From Noviherbaspirillum sedimenti (GTDB lineage Bacteria > Pseudomonadota > Gammaproteobacteria > Burkholderiales > Burkholderiaceae_D), in NCBI RefSeq assembly GCF_003590835.1, contig NZ_QYUQ01000002.1, forward strand, positions 4,526,001 to 4,590,000: a DNA stretch of 64,000 nucleotides, read 5' to 3'. Positions 36,482 to 45,483 of the stretch are shown here, piece by piece. Within the stretch, counting starts at the first letter, position 1. Every line of letters begins with the position of its first letter. A program made the translations under genes and the position numbers. A model generated the notes under the pieces. That model did no database searches. It was not told the origin of the DNA and worked only from the letters and a program-made list of their open reading frames with translations.

Positions 36482-37702
36482 GTGACCTTCGCCACCTTTG
36501 GTTTGATTGACCCGCTGCTCAGCGCGCTCGACACGCTCGGCTACAAAACCCCGACACCCGTGCAGGTGCAGGCGATTCCGGCCGTGCTGGCCGGGCGTGA
36601 CCTGATGGCCGCCGCGCAAACCGGCACCGGCAAGACCGCAGGCTTTGCGTTGCCGCTGCTGCATCGGCTGACCATGGAAGGTCCGCAAGTGGCCAGCAAT
36701 TCGGTGCGCGTGCTGGTGCTGGTGCCGACGCGCGAACTGGCCGAACAGGTGTATGAAAGTTTTCGCGACTACGGCTTGCACCTGCCCTTGCGCATGGCCG
36801 TGGCCTATGGCGGCGTGAGCATCAATCCGCAGATGATGAAGCTGCGCAAAGGTCTCGATGTGCTGGTGGCCACGCCCGGGCGCCTGCTCGACCTGTACCG
36901 GCAGAACGCGGTCAAGTTCACGCAATTGCAGACGCTGGTGCTCGACGAGGCCGACCGCATGCTCGATCTCGGATTTTCGCGCGAGCTCAACGCGGTGTTC
37001 GACGCGCTGCCGAAACGCCGGCAGACGCTGCTTTTTTCAGCGACTTTCTCGGACGCCATCCGCACCCTGGCAGGCACGCTGCTGCTGGACCCGGTCAGTA
37101 TCGAGGTCAGCCCGCGCAATACCACCGCCAAAAGCGTCAGGCAGTGGATGGTGCCGGTGGATAAAAAACGCAAACCCGAGCTATTCCTGCATCTGTTGAA
37201 GAAAAAGCGCTGGGTCCAGGTGCTGGTATTCGTCAAGACCCGCAAGGGCGTCGATCAACTAGTCGAGACGCTGCAGGCGCAGGGCGTCAGCGCCGATTCG
37301 ATCCATGGCGACAAGCCGCAACCGGCCCGCCTGCGCGCGCTGGAACGCTTCAAGGCAGCGCAGGTGCAGGTATTGGTGGCCACCGACGTGGCGGCACGCG
37401 GGCTGGATATCGACGACCTGCCGCAAGTGGTCAACTTCGACCTGCCCATCGTCGCCGAAGACTATATTCACCGGATCGGCCGCACCGGCCGTGCGGGTGC
37501 CGCAGGCGAGGCGGTTTCGCTGGTCTGTGCGGACGAGGTGCAGTTATTGGCTGCGATCGAAACCTTGACCCGTCAGACCTTGAAGCGCATTGAGGAGCGA
37601 GAATTTGAACCGGAGCACCGCGTGCCCATGACCGATGCGAGTGGACAGGTGCTGAAAAAACCCAAGAAGCTCAAGAAGCCGAAGTTCGGCAAGGAACGCT
37701 AG
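36482..37702 (+). CDS. rhlE: DEAD-box ATP-dependent RNA helicase (RhlE-like)
   Basis: A 406-residue DEAD-box helicase. Q motif [19 protein letters not shown]; motif I AQTGTGKT; Ia [15 protein letters not shown] in [29 protein letters not shown]. The C-terminal tail is short and basic ([15 protein letters not shown]), typical of RhlE-type enzymes involved in RNA turnover and ribosome assembly. No ATG is in the right place: GTG 36482 (VTFATFG) is my choice, with TTG 36470 as the alternative. Its last four bases overlap convergently with trmB. Confidence 0.92.
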   Translation: MTFATFGLIDPLLSALDTLGYKTPTPVQVQAIPAVLAGRDLMAAAQTGTGKTAGFALPLLHRLTMEGPQVASNSVRVLVLVPTRELAEQVYESFRDYGLHLPLRMAVAYGGVSINPQMMKLRKGLDVLVATPGRLLDLYRQNAVKFTQLQTLVLDEADRMLDLGFSRELNAVFDALPKRRQTLLFSATFSDAIRTLAGTLLLDPVSIEVSPRNTTAKSVRQWMVPVDKKRKPELFLHLLKKKRWVQVLVFVKTRKGVDQLVETLQAQGVSADSIHGDKPQPARLRALERFKAAQVQVLVATDVAARGLDIDDLPQVVNFDLPIVAEDYIHRIGRTGRAGAAGEAVSLVCADEVQLLAAIETLTRQTLKRIEEREFEPEHRVPMTDASGQVLKKPKKLKKPKFGKER

Positions 37703-38415
37703 CGTTTGGCGAACACCAGGTCCCAGACGCCGTGGCCGAGTTTGATGCCGCGCTTCTCGAACTTGGTATTGGGCCGGTAGGCGGGGCGTTCGGCGTAATT
37801 TTCGGCGGTATTTTGCAAAGTCGGCTCAGCCGACAGCACTTCCAGCATCTGTTCCGCATACTCTTGCCAGTCGGTGGCGCAGTGCAGGTAGCCGCCGGGG
37901 GCAATGCGCGAGGCCAGCAGGCTGACGAACGCCGGCTGGATCAGCCGGCGCTTGTTGTGGCGCGCCTTGTGCCAGGGATCGGGAAAGAACACATGCACGC
38001 CGGCCAGCGAGTCGGGCGCGATCATGTTGGTGACGACTTCGACCGCATCGTGCTGGAGGATGCGCAGATTCTGCAAACCCTGTTCGCCGATCAGCTTCAG
38101 CAGGCTGCCCACGCCCGGCGTATGCACTTCCACCCCCAGGAAATTCTTTTCCGGCATGCCGGCGGCAATCGTCGCCGTGGTGTCGCCCATGCCGAAGCCG
38201 ATTTCCAGGATGGTCGGCGCCGTGCGGCCGAAGGCGGCATCGACGTCGAGCAGGGCCTTCTGGTAGGGCAGGCAGAACTGCGGGCCGAATTCTTCCAGCG
38301 CACGCGCCTGGCCCGTGGACAGGCGGCCGGCACGGGTAACGAAGCTGCGGATGCGGCGCTCGGTCGGGTCGTAGAACAGGGGTTTGCCGGCGGCGTTTTC
38401 TGGGAGGTCGGACAT
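37699..38415 (-). CDS. trmB: tRNA (guanine-N7-)-methyltransferase
   Basis: A 238-residue SAM-dependent enzyme forming m7G46 in tRNA. SAM motif I is [12 protein letters not shown], the tRNA-binding/catalytic block is [19 protein letters not shown], and the C-terminal [19 protein letters not shown] is the family ending. ATG 38415 gives [14 protein letters not shown]. It lies directly downstream of a tRNA-Gly gene on the same strand but is separated from it by a terminator. Confidence 0.95.
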   Translation of the reverse strand: MSDLPENAAGKPLFYDPTERRIRSFVTRAGRLSTGQARALEEFGPQFCLPYQKALLDVDAAFGRTAPTILEIGFGMGDTTATIAAGMPEKNFLGVEVHTPGVGSLLKLIGEQGLQNLRILQHDAVEVVTNMIAPDSLAGVHVFFPDPWHKARHNKRRLIQPAFVSLLASRIAPGGYLHCATDWQEYAEQMLEVLSAEPTLQNTAENYAERPAYRPNTKFEKRGIKLGHGVWDLVFAKR

Positions 38416-38463
38416 GCTGTGGTCGTGAAGTGGTCGCAATGGCAAAACATGGGTGTTGTGCCA

Positions 38464-38489
38464 ACAAAAAGGCACCGGCTTGCGGTGCC
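38464..38489 (-). terminator. Terminator after tRNA-Gly
   Basis: On the - strand GGCACCG (38483-38489) pairs with CGGTGCC (38471-38477) around a 5-base loop, followed by a run of five Ts. It ends transcription of the tRNA ahead of trmB. Confidence 0.85.
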
Positions 38490-38497
38490 TGGAAAAC

Positions 38498-38571
38498 TGG
38501 AGCGGGTGAAGGGAATCGAACCCTCGTCGTAAGCTTGGGAAGCTTCTGCTCTACCATTGAGCTACACCCGC
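38498..38571 (-). tRNA. tRNA-Gly (anticodon CCC)
   Basis: The 74-base gene folds as a cloverleaf: acceptor GCGGGTG/CACCCGC, D-arm TAGCTCAATGGTAGAGCA, anticodon loop TTCCCAA (anticodon CCC), T-arm GAGGGTTCGATTCCCTT, and an encoded CCA end. It closely resembles E. coli glyU as I remember it. It has its own promoter upstream and terminator downstream. Confidence 0.95.
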
Positions 38572-38580
38572 GACAGGCGC

Positions 38581-38610
38581 ATTTTACGCGGGTTTGATGG
38601 TGTTCGGCAA
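38581..38610 (-). promoter_or_regulatory. Promoter of tRNA-Gly(CCC)
   Basis: On the - strand, -35 TTGCCG (38605-38610), an 18-base spacer and -10 TAAAAT (38581-38586) place the transcript start a few bases before the mature tRNA 5' end at 38571. Confidence 0.7.
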
Positions 38611-38814
38611 ATGACCAAGAATGGGTGGCGTGCTGGAAAGAAGGGAGTCCGATTCGTTGAAAATTTGCGTTTTCTCAAATCAGCATAAAAATTGATATGT
38701 AAGATAATTTCCAACTGGAAACATTTCCAATTTAAAATGCCGCTCGCGATAGCGACCTGATGAGCCATGTCAAGCGTCCATGGAAATTGAAAAACAAGAA
38801 AACGGTATAGTGAC

Positions 38815-40872
38815 ATGAATAATCAAGTATCTTCCTCCCCTCGACTGGATTTACAAGCCGTTTATAACGCGCTCAATCAGATTCAAGCGATCATCGAGTT
38901 TGAACTCGACGGCACCATCATTCATGCCAACGACAACTTTCTAGGCGCGATGGGCTATTCACTTGAAGAAGTGGCGGGCAAGCACCATTCCATGTTTTGC
39001 GACCTGGCCTATGTGAAAACCCAGGAGTACAAACAGTTCTGGGAGAAGCTGGCAAGCGGCGCAGCCGATCAGGCAGAATACAAGCGCATCGCCAAGGGAG
39101 GCCGCGACGTCTGGATCAATGCTTCCTACAATCCGATATTCGATGCGCAGGGCAAGCCCTGTAAAATTGTCAAGTTCGCTACCGATGTCACGGCAAGCAA
39201 GATGATCAATGCCGAGTTTGCAGGCAAGATCCATGCGATCAGCAAGGCCCAGGCAGTCATCGAATTCAATCTTGACGGCACCATCATCACCGCCAATGAT
39301 AATTTTCTGGCGACCATGGGATACACGCTCGATGAAATCAAGGGTGAGCACCACCGCATGTTCTGCGAGGAATCCCTTGTCAAGAGCGCCGACTACAGCC
39401 AGTTCTGGAAAAAATTGGGAGCAGGGCAGTTCGATGCCGGCGAATACAAACGTATCGCCAAGGGCGGCCACGAAGTCTGGATCAATGCCTCTTACAATCC
39501 GATCTTCAATGCCGATGGCGTGCCGTTCAAGGTCGTCAAATACGCTTCAGACATCAGCGACTCCAAGCTGAAAAACGCGGAATTTGAAGGCAAGATCCAT
39601 GCGATCAGCAAGGCACAGGCGGTGATCGAGTTTGACATGAACGGAATCATCCTCGATGCCAACGACAACTTCCTGAATGCGATGGACTATTCGCTGGAAG
39701 ACATCAAGGGCAAGCATCACCGCATGTTCTGCAATGACGACTATGCTGCCAGTGCCGACTATAAAAGATTCTGGCAGAAGCTCAATCGCGGCGAATTCGA
39801 TAGCGGCCGCTACAAGCGCCTTGGCAACAATGATAAGGAAATCTGGATCCAGGCCACCTATAACCCGATCATGGATTGGAATGGCAAGCCTTGCAAGGTC
39901 GTCAAATTCGCCACCGACGTCACCGAGCAGGTCAATCTGGAAAACGGCATTCAAGCGAAGTCGCAAAACGACAGCCGGAAAGTCAATGAACTGCTGGAAT
40001 CGGTTGGCCGTGCGGCGCAGGGCGATCTGACATGTAATATCAAGATCGAAGGCACGGAACCCATTGATCTGCTTGCCGAAGGCATCAAGAAAATGATCGT
40101 TGACCTGCGGGGGGTGATCGGCAACGTGGTGAATTCCGCCGGCAGCTTTTCGGATATGTCCAAGGCGATCGCGGACCAGTCGAACGGCGTGGCGGCAGGC
40201 GCACAGACGCTGGGCGCGACCGTTGAGGAAATGAACGCTTCCATTGAGGGCTTGACATCGTCCATCAACACGATCGCGGCCAATACGCGCAATGCCGATC
40301 ATCTTGCAAAGTCCACGCAACAAGAAGCGGAGCTCGGAGCGAAAGCCGTCGCCAAATCGATCGAAGCCATGGACCTGATCAATCGCTCGTCTGAGGACAT
40401 TGGCGAGATTGTCAAGGTCATTGGCGAGATTGCCAACCAGACCAATATGCTTGCGTTCAACGCAGCGATCGAAGCGGCGCGGGCGGGCGAACATGGGCTG
40501 GGTTTCTCTGTCGTGGCCGATGAAGTGCGCAAGCTGGCAGAACGCTCATCGCAAGCCACAAAGGAAATTTCCAAACTGATCAATGAGTCGGTCAAACGGG
40601 TGTCGATGGGCAGTGAAATTTCCAGGAAAGCCAGTGATGCGTTCGACAAAATCGTCTCCGGTGTCGCCAAGACTACGCAGGCAATTTCCGAGATTTCCAT
40701 TGCGGCCGACGAGCAGTTGCTGACAGCCAAGGAAGTCAGCGTCGCCATCCAGCACATCGCGGAAGAGACCGAGAAATCCGCAGCCTCCTGCGATAGCATT
40801 GCGCGCTCCACCGATGGACTGAACCAGAATGCGGGCGATTTGAACAAAACTGTATCGGGCTTTGTTGTCTGA
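38815..40872 (+). CDS. Soluble methyl-accepting chemotaxis protein with three tandem PAS domains
   Basis: A 685-residue chemoreceptor without membrane helices. Residues about 15-380 are three PAS-PAC units repeating with an exact 122-residue period (equivalent Glu at 28, 150 and 272); the segment [15 protein letters not shown] is identical in the junctions before units 2 and 3. After a linker (HAMP-like region around 380-430) comes the signalling coiled coil with the CheA/CheW-binding hairpin [21 protein letters not shown] (about 538-558). The PAS pattern resembles cytosolic redox/flavin or heme sensors, but no cofactor residue is certain. No CheR-tethering pentapeptide is at the C-terminus. 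First gene of an operon with cheR, cheD and a triple-CheW gene. Confidence 0.94.
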   Translation: MNNQVSSSPRLDLQAVYNALNQIQAIIEFELDGTIIHANDNFLGAMGYSLEEVAGKHHSMFCDLAYVKTQEYKQFWEKLASGAADQAEYKRIAKGGRDVWINASYNPIFDAQGKPCKIVKFATDVTASKMINAEFAGKIHAISKAQAVIEFNLDGTIITANDNFLATMGYTLDEIKGEHHRMFCEESLVKSADYSQFWKKLGAGQFDAGEYKRIAKGGHEVWINASYNPIFNADGVPFKVVKYASDISDSKLKNAEFEGKIHAISKAQAVIEFDMNGIILDANDNFLNAMDYSLEDIKGKHHRMFCNDDYAASADYKRFWQKLNRGEFDSGRYKRLGNNDKEIWIQATYNPIMDWNGKPCKVVKFATDVTEQVNLENGIQAKSQNDSRKVNELLESVGRAAQGDLTCNIKIEGTEPIDLLAEGIKKMIVDLRGVIGNVVNSAGSFSDMSKAIADQSNGVAAGAQTLGATVEEMNASIEGLTSSINTIAANTRNADHLAKSTQQEAELGAKAVAKSIEAMDLINRSSEDIGEIVKVIGEIANQTNMLAFNAAIEAARAGEHGLGFSVVADEVRKLAERSSQATKEISKLINESVKRVSMGSEISRKASDAFDKIVSGVAKTTQAISEISIAADEQLLTAKEVSVAIQHIAEETEKSAASCDSIARSTDGLNQNAGDLNKTVSGFVV
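38857..39954 (+). repeat. Three tandem 366-bp PAS-coding repeats inside the chemoreceptor gene
   Basis: The gene segment for residues about 15-380 consists of three in-frame units of 122 codons. Units 2 and 3 are still recognisably similar in DNA (for example GGCAAGATCCATGCGATCAG occurs at both junctions, near 39224 and 39590), which points to a fairly recent duplication. Confidence 0.8.
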
Positions 40873-40876
40873 GGTC

Positions 40877-41707
40877 ATGCAGGCTGCTGCGGACATCGAT
40901 GCCGCGACACTGACCGCTCTGATCCAGCTGGTGCGCAAGCACACCGGCATGGCGATGACCGAGAAGAAAAGCATTCTGCTGCAGGGGCGATTGCGGCCCC
41001 GGCTGCTTGCGCTTTCCCTCGGCAGCTATCGGGACTATCTGCATGTCGTCGAAAAAGACCTGGACGAGGTGCAGTTGTTCATCAACATGGTGACCACCAA
41101 CGACACCCTTTTTTTTCGCACGCCGCTTGTCTGGGATTTTTTCTCCGTACAGTTCCTGCCCGAATGGCAACGCGATCATGCCGGCCAGACGCTCAGAATC
41201 TGGTCGGCTGCAGCGGCCAGCGGGGAAGAGGCATATTCCATCGCAATGCTGTGCGAGGAGTTCCGGCAGCATGCTGCGGACTTTCAGTACCAGATTCTGG
41301 CAACCGACATATCCACCGAAACGTTGGCTGCCGCACGGGAAGGCCTGTATCGCGGGCGTTCGCTCGACAAGATCAAGGCGTCGCAGCCCAGGCTGCTGGA
41401 AAAATATTTTTATCCGCACGAAGATGGCCGGCGTATCGCAGCGGAATTGAAGAACCGCATTCGATTTGCGGAACACAATCTCCTCTGCCAATTGCAGACA
41501 CCGGCACGATTTGACATTGTTTTCCTGCGCAATGTACTGATTTATTTTGATGCGCAAAGCCAGGAACGCATCGTGAATCTGGTACGCGGGGTGATGAGTG
41601 ATGACGCCAGGCTTATTCTGGGCGAGTCTGAGTCGCTGAGTCGGTTGACCACCCCTTTTCAATTTGAAAAATCGCAAATCTATCGCGTCGATCCGGTGCT
41701 GGCATGA
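40877..41707 (+). CDS. cheR: Chemotaxis protein methyltransferase CheR
   Basis: A 276-residue SAM-dependent methyltransferase that methylates receptor glutamates. The N-terminal CheR_N helix bundle contains LVRKHTGMAMTEKKSILLQGRL; the SAM motif is IWSAAAASGEEAYSIAM, with LATDISTETLAAAREGLY and FLRNVLIYFD further on. ATG 40877 follows the receptor stop by four bases; an in-frame TTG at 40862 overlapping the receptor is the alternative. Its own stop overlaps cheD by four bases (ATGA). Position between the receptor and cheD indicates that it serves this receptor. Confidence 0.94.
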   Translation: MQAAADIDAATLTALIQLVRKHTGMAMTEKKSILLQGRLRPRLLALSLGSYRDYLHVVEKDLDEVQLFINMVTTNDTLFFRTPLVWDFFSVQFLPEWQRDHAGQTLRIWSAAAASGEEAYSIAMLCEEFRQHAADFQYQILATDISTETLAAAREGLYRGRSLDKIKASQPRLLEKYFYPHEDGRRIAAELKNRIRFAEHNLLCQLQTPARFDIVFLRNVLIYFDAQSQERIVNLVRGVMSDDARLILGESESLSRLTTPFQFEKSQIYRVDPVLA

Positions 41708-42168
41708 ACGAGCATTCCGCGCAGATTGTCGGCATGGGTGAGCTGAAGATCGGCGGTCGAGGCGACGTTCTGAAGGCCACGCTCGGCTCCTGCATTGGCA
41801 TAGCGTTCCTCTGGAAAGGCGGCGGGCGCTGCGGGTTGGCGCATTGCCTGCTTTCGGAAGCGCCGGAGCCCGGATTGCGAATCGGCGCCCGCTACGTCAA
41901 CCAGGCGATACCATCGCTCTTGAAGCTGATGGGCATCAGAAAAATGGACTACCCGGATATCGAGGTCATCGTGGCCGGCGGCGCTCGCATGTTCAGCATC
42001 AGGCAGAGTAGCGGGGACGTGGGCAAAGCGAATGCAGAAGCGGCGCAGAAATACCTGCTGCAATACGGGCTGACTGTGACGCGCAGCGAAATTGGCGGCA
42101 GACGTGGCCGCCAGATTGTCATCGATTGCGGCCAGCCGAGCGTTCGCATTAAAGAAATCATGGGGTAA
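41704..42168 (+). CDS. cheD: Chemoreceptor glutamine deamidase CheD
   Basis: A 154-residue CheD. The catalytic cysteine is in ATLGSCIGIAF and the histidine in CGLAHCLLSEA; GGARMF and RGRQIVIDCG are later family marks. CheD deamidates receptor glutamines to create methylatable glutamates and so adjusts receptor output. It overlaps cheR by four bases and is followed after 16 bases by the triple-CheW gene. No CheC is nearby. Confidence 0.94.
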   Translation: MNEHSAQIVGMGELKIGGRGDVLKATLGSCIGIAFLWKGGGRCGLAHCLLSEAPEPGLRIGARYVNQAIPSLLKLMGIRKMDYPDIEVIVAGGARMFSIRQSSGDVGKANAEAAQKYLLQYGLTVTRSEIGGRRGRQIVIDCGQPSVRIKEIMG

Positions 42169-42184
42169 CCCGAGGAGCAATACC

Positions 42185-43834
42185 ATGAACGTGCTTGAAA
42201 AGCAGGGCAGTCCGTCGCCAGCCGCATGCCTGCCGGACATCGAGGCGCCAACCGAGAATATTGCGAAAATCACGGCCGCTGCGCGCGTAACCGCGCCGGA
42301 AGCCAAGGCGGCTGCAACAGCGGCGCCGGTGGAGGCCGCTGCAGCATCGGCGGAATTATTCGGTTCCTTCATCCTGGGTGATGAGGAATTCGCGCTATCC
42401 GCCAGAGACATCCGCGAGGTGGTGAACGTTCCCGAAAAGCTCACGGCGATCCCCTTATCGCCGGCGTTTCTCGAGGGGATTTTCACGTTGCGCGGCTCTG
42501 TTATTCCGGTGCTGAATCTCGGAAAAATTTTCGATGCCGCCGCGCCCGCAGCCGATCGCTCGCAGAAGATCGCGATTGTCGATCACGATCAGGTACAGGT
42601 CGGCATCCTGTTTCATGACACCGGCGAGATTTTGCGGGTGCGTCCCGAGCAGCGTTGCCAACTGCACTACAAGAATCCAGCCATCCATGGCGTGATTGCC
42701 GGCACGATCCGGTTGGACGATGGCGCGCGTCTGTTGCAGATTCTCGATCCTGCGGCCCTGATCAGCATCGAGAACGTGCCGCAAATTCTCGCCCTCAAAT
42801 CGGCAGGCCGCGAAGAAAAAAGCAGTCATTTCCACCGTCAGGCGGAACGTCGCCAGTGCGTATCTTTCCGTGTGAGAGGAACCCCCTTTGCGTTCGAGAT
42901 GAAGGCCATACAGGAAATCATCAGCGTTCCCGAGTTGAAGGGCTCGGTCCTCAACAGCAATCTGTGCATCGGCAGGATCAATCTGCGCGGTAACGCGGTC
43001 GCGATAGTGGATTTTGCCAGGCTGCTGAATTTTCCGGATGCCGGCGAACCGGCATCGGCCGAGCAGCGCATCGTCATCGCGCGCATCGGCGATGCCGCGA
43101 TCGGTCTGCTGGTGGATTCGGTCGACAATATATTCAGTTTCTTTCCAGGCGATCTCCTGCCCGTTCCTCTGTTGAGCAAAACCCGCGCTGCCATGTTCGT
43201 CGGCTGCATTCACAAGCAAGGCATGGGCGAAGTTCTATTCCTGAATCACGAGGCGATTTTTTCTCAGGCCGAAATCCTCGACATCACGAAGGGGCATACC
43301 AATTTATATCGTCAGGAAGCGCTCGCCGACGATAGCCCGAGCAGGAAAGGCGGCGGCAATCTGCATCGGCAGGTGTACATTACATTTTCCTTGGGACATT
43401 CTTGCGCGGTGGAGATCAAGCAGATCCGGGAGATCATCGATTTTCCCAGTGACGTGCTCAAGCCGCCGGGCTTGCCGCAGTTTGTGTATGGCATTCTGAA
43501 TCTGCGGCGGCAGATGATCACCCTCATCGACTTGCGCAGCCTGTACCGGATGCCGCCCGCAACAGACAGGTCCGATATCAAGATACTGGTGGTCGAGCGT
43601 GGCGATGAGCGTTATGGCCTGATGGTCGACGCGGTCGAGAATATTGTGACCGTTTCCGATAGAGACCGCATTTCGACGCCGAAAATCATGCGCAGCCGTG
43701 CAAACGCGGATATGCGCAGCGAAATGCAGGAAATCATCGACATTGCCGCTGACGATAACGCCAGGCAGACATTCAGCGTTTTCTATATTGATATTTTCCT
43801 GGAACGCCTGCTGCTGGAAATGGCTATCGCTTGA
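42185..43834 (+). CDS. Triple CheW-domain scaffold protein
   Basis: A 549-residue protein of three consecutive CheW-like domains (about residues 55-195, 220-360 and 396-545) after an Ala-rich N-terminal linker. Each domain shows the CheW start and core: FILGDEEFALSARDIREVVN / GIFTLRGSVIPVLNL; CVSFRVRGTPFAFEMKAIQEI / GRINLRGNAVAIVDF; ITFSLGHSCAVEIKQIREII / GILNLRRQMITLIDL. CheW bridges receptors and CheA; three domains in one chain could cross-link arrays or bind several partners. No kinase or response regulator domain is attached. The start ATG 42185 has GAGGAG nine bases upstream. Last gene of the operon. Confidence 0.92.
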   Translation: MNVLEKQGSPSPAACLPDIEAPTENIAKITAAARVTAPEAKAAATAAPVEAAAASAELFGSFILGDEEFALSARDIREVVNVPEKLTAIPLSPAFLEGIFTLRGSVIPVLNLGKIFDAAAPAADRSQKIAIVDHDQVQVGILFHDTGEILRVRPEQRCQLHYKNPAIHGVIAGTIRLDDGARLLQILDPAALISIENVPQILALKSAGREEKSSHFHRQAERRQCVSFRVRGTPFAFEMKAIQEIISVPELKGSVLNSNLCIGRINLRGNAVAIVDFARLLNFPDAGEPASAEQRIVIARIGDAAIGLLVDSVDNIFSFFPGDLLPVPLLSKTRAAMFVGCIHKQGMGEVLFLNHEAIFSQAEILDITKGHTNLYRQEALADDSPSRKGGGNLHRQVYITFSLGHSCAVEIKQIREIIDFPSDVLKPPGLPQFVYGILNLRRQMITLIDLRSLYRMPPATDRSDIKILVVERGDERYGLMVDAVENIVTVSDRDRISTPKIMRSRANADMRSEMQEIIDIAADDNARQTFSVFYIDIFLERLLLEMAIA

Positions 43835-44004
43835 TATTTTGCCGGCGGGTCTGGCCGTAAAGGGAACAGGGATGCCGGCCGCGGCAACGCGGTCCGAACT
43901 TCCAGCGCCACTTCTCTCATTCCCATGCCGGTTACCGGTTGCTGCGCGCTGCCGCCGGTGTGGCGGCAATGGACAGCTTGTAGGCGCTCTCGCCCTGTCC
44001 GAAT

Positions 44005-44298
44005 TCAAGGGTTGAGCTTTGAGATCGTGCCGTAGGCCTGGCCGCCCACCAGTTTCAGGGATTTAAGCCAATCCAGGGTTGTCGCAACCTGAAAGTCGGT
44101 TGGCCCTTTTATGGAAAACATGATTCTCCGGCTTAGGCTATTGGCAGGGTCATGGGCGATGATGACGGGCGGTGCGCTCGATGGCGGTATACCGGCGACG
44201 ATGAGTTTGCTTAATTCGGTGATTTGTTCGTCGGTGCCGTCTACCAGTATCTCGATGTCCAGTTTGCTGTTTGCAGGGTCGATGCTGTTAATAATCAT
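44005..44298 (-). CDS. Hypothetical protein, 97 residues
   Basis: I do not recognise this protein. It has a ribosome-binding signal (CGGAGC) eight bases before ATG 44298 and an amino-acid composition like a real soluble alpha/beta protein (KLDIEILVDGTDEQITELSKL, then IMFSIKGPTDFQVATTLDWL). There is no signal peptide, membrane segment or cysteine. It is convergent with the chemotaxis operon; the gap of 170 bases between them holds no clear terminator. Confidence 0.55.
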   Translation of the reverse strand: MIINSIDPANSKLDIEILVDGTDEQITELSKLIVAGIPPSSAPPVIIAHDPANSLSRRIMFSIKGPTDFQVATTLDWLKSLKLVGGQAYGTISKLNP

Positions 44299-44563
44299 TG
44301 GATGCTCCGTAGATGATTGATCAGGCAGACTTGCTGAAAAGCTTGATCAGTGTACTCCATGCAGCGGCGCGGCATCAACCGGCGGGTGTCGATCGTGATC
44401 GATCTGGCGGTCGTGAAAACCGGCGCAGCGGATTCGCTTGCTTTTGCGATCGTTCCGTCGACCGGCTTGCAGATGTATCGCTTGTAAGCAAATGCATCAT
44501 TTGATTGCCTGACGACAGCCATCCGCTAAAGTGAATCCATCACAACGTCGATTGGAGATCACA

Positions 44564-44942
44564 ATGAAACGCATCCTCTGTACTGCCGCCGCAGCGGGTT
44601 GAAGTCGTGCCTGCCCAGCGCCGGGGCTATGAATGGGCGCCAGGCTACTGGAACTGGAATGGCAGACGGCACGTATGGGTGGCGGGCCATTGGGAGCGCG
44701 CTCGGCCCGGATATGCCTATCAGCGCCCCGAGTGGCGCCAGGAGCGTGATGGCTGGCGTCTGAACCGCGGTGGATGGCAGCGTGGCCCGGCCCATGACCA
44801 CCGCAAGCATTATGAAAATCGCGGCAATGGTCGCGGCGACCGTGACCACGACGGCGTGCCGAACCGCGTGGACCGTGACCGCGATGGCGACGGCGTGGCC
44901 AATCGTTACGACCGTATGCCGAACAACCCGCGCCGCGATTGA
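44564..44942 (+). pseudogene. YXWGXW/BcpO-type repeat protein with a disrupted signal peptide
   Basis: ATG 44564, with TTGGAGA upstream, begins a typical signal peptide ([12 protein letters not shown]) but meets TGA at 44600. The remaining protein continues in another frame from about 44598: [20 protein letters not shown], then [18 protein letters not shown] (two Y/WxxGxW-type repeats), a basic stretch, and a C-terminal acidic Ca-binding-like segment ([19 protein letters not shown]). Relatives have about 25 extra residues between these parts, so an internal deletion with a frameshift is the simplest reading. GTG 44607 could give a short cytoplasmic product but without export it would make little sense. 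A sequencing error remains possible. Confidence 0.75.
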
Positions 44943-45483
44943 ACCGCGCCTGTCATCCAGTGAGATTTACATGGTTCACACTGCCTTGGGTTAGCGGTCG
45001 GCGGCAAACAGGCATGCTCTGTCTGCGACTGGAAAAGGGGAGGGAAATCGACGACGCGCTTGCGCTTGTGGCACGCGGATCTGGCTTGAAATGGCCTAAT
45101 GCCAACTGTTCTGACGGCAAAGAAACAGTTTTCAGGATCGCGCGATTTTACTGGATTTGCCCACCGTCGGGCAGTTTCGCCACCCTTGCTTGCCCGATAG
45201 GCTTGATCGATCATCCTGTCGTGGACACGGCGGCATGTCTTTCAATTCAGAATGGTCTTGCCTTAGGTCAAGCATTGCTCTTGCGCAGCGCGTAAAATGC
45301 GTGGTCTGAATGCAAATAGTCACGCGCAGTTTTCCGCATGCTCACTGCCAATCTTGCGAATGGCACATATGTAAGCATCGCACGGCACATCATCCTGTCA
45401 CGTCGCAGCAACAATCAATTAACGCCATGATAATTTTGTTTGAACTCGGGCATCGCCCGATCGCGCCCATCCGCGGTATCCGC
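44943..45483. other. Intergenic stretch without a supported gene
   Basis: About 540 bases between the YXWGXW remnant and the TonB receptor. Short open frames here have no ribosome-binding site or recognisable protein character. I saw no riboswitch-like conserved boxes (cobalamin or TPP), tRNA or clear terminator. TAAAAT near 45293 may be a -10 for the receptor, but no matching -35 is convincing. Confidence 0.5.

Noticed and set aside
44295..44522. A 75-codon open frame on the - strand whose stop overlaps the start of the 97-residue hypothetical gene.
   Set aside because: The ATGA overlap is suggestive, but there is no ribosome-binding site and the translated sequence has no recognisable protein character.
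44939..45295. A 118-codon + strand open frame after the YXWGXW remnant.
   Set aside because: No ribosome-binding signal, odd composition (many Cys/Trp scattered) and no homology that I recognise.
44943..45483. Cobalamin or other riboswitch upstream of the TonB receptor.
   Set aside because: No B12-box-like or other conserved aptamer sequence could be found by eye.
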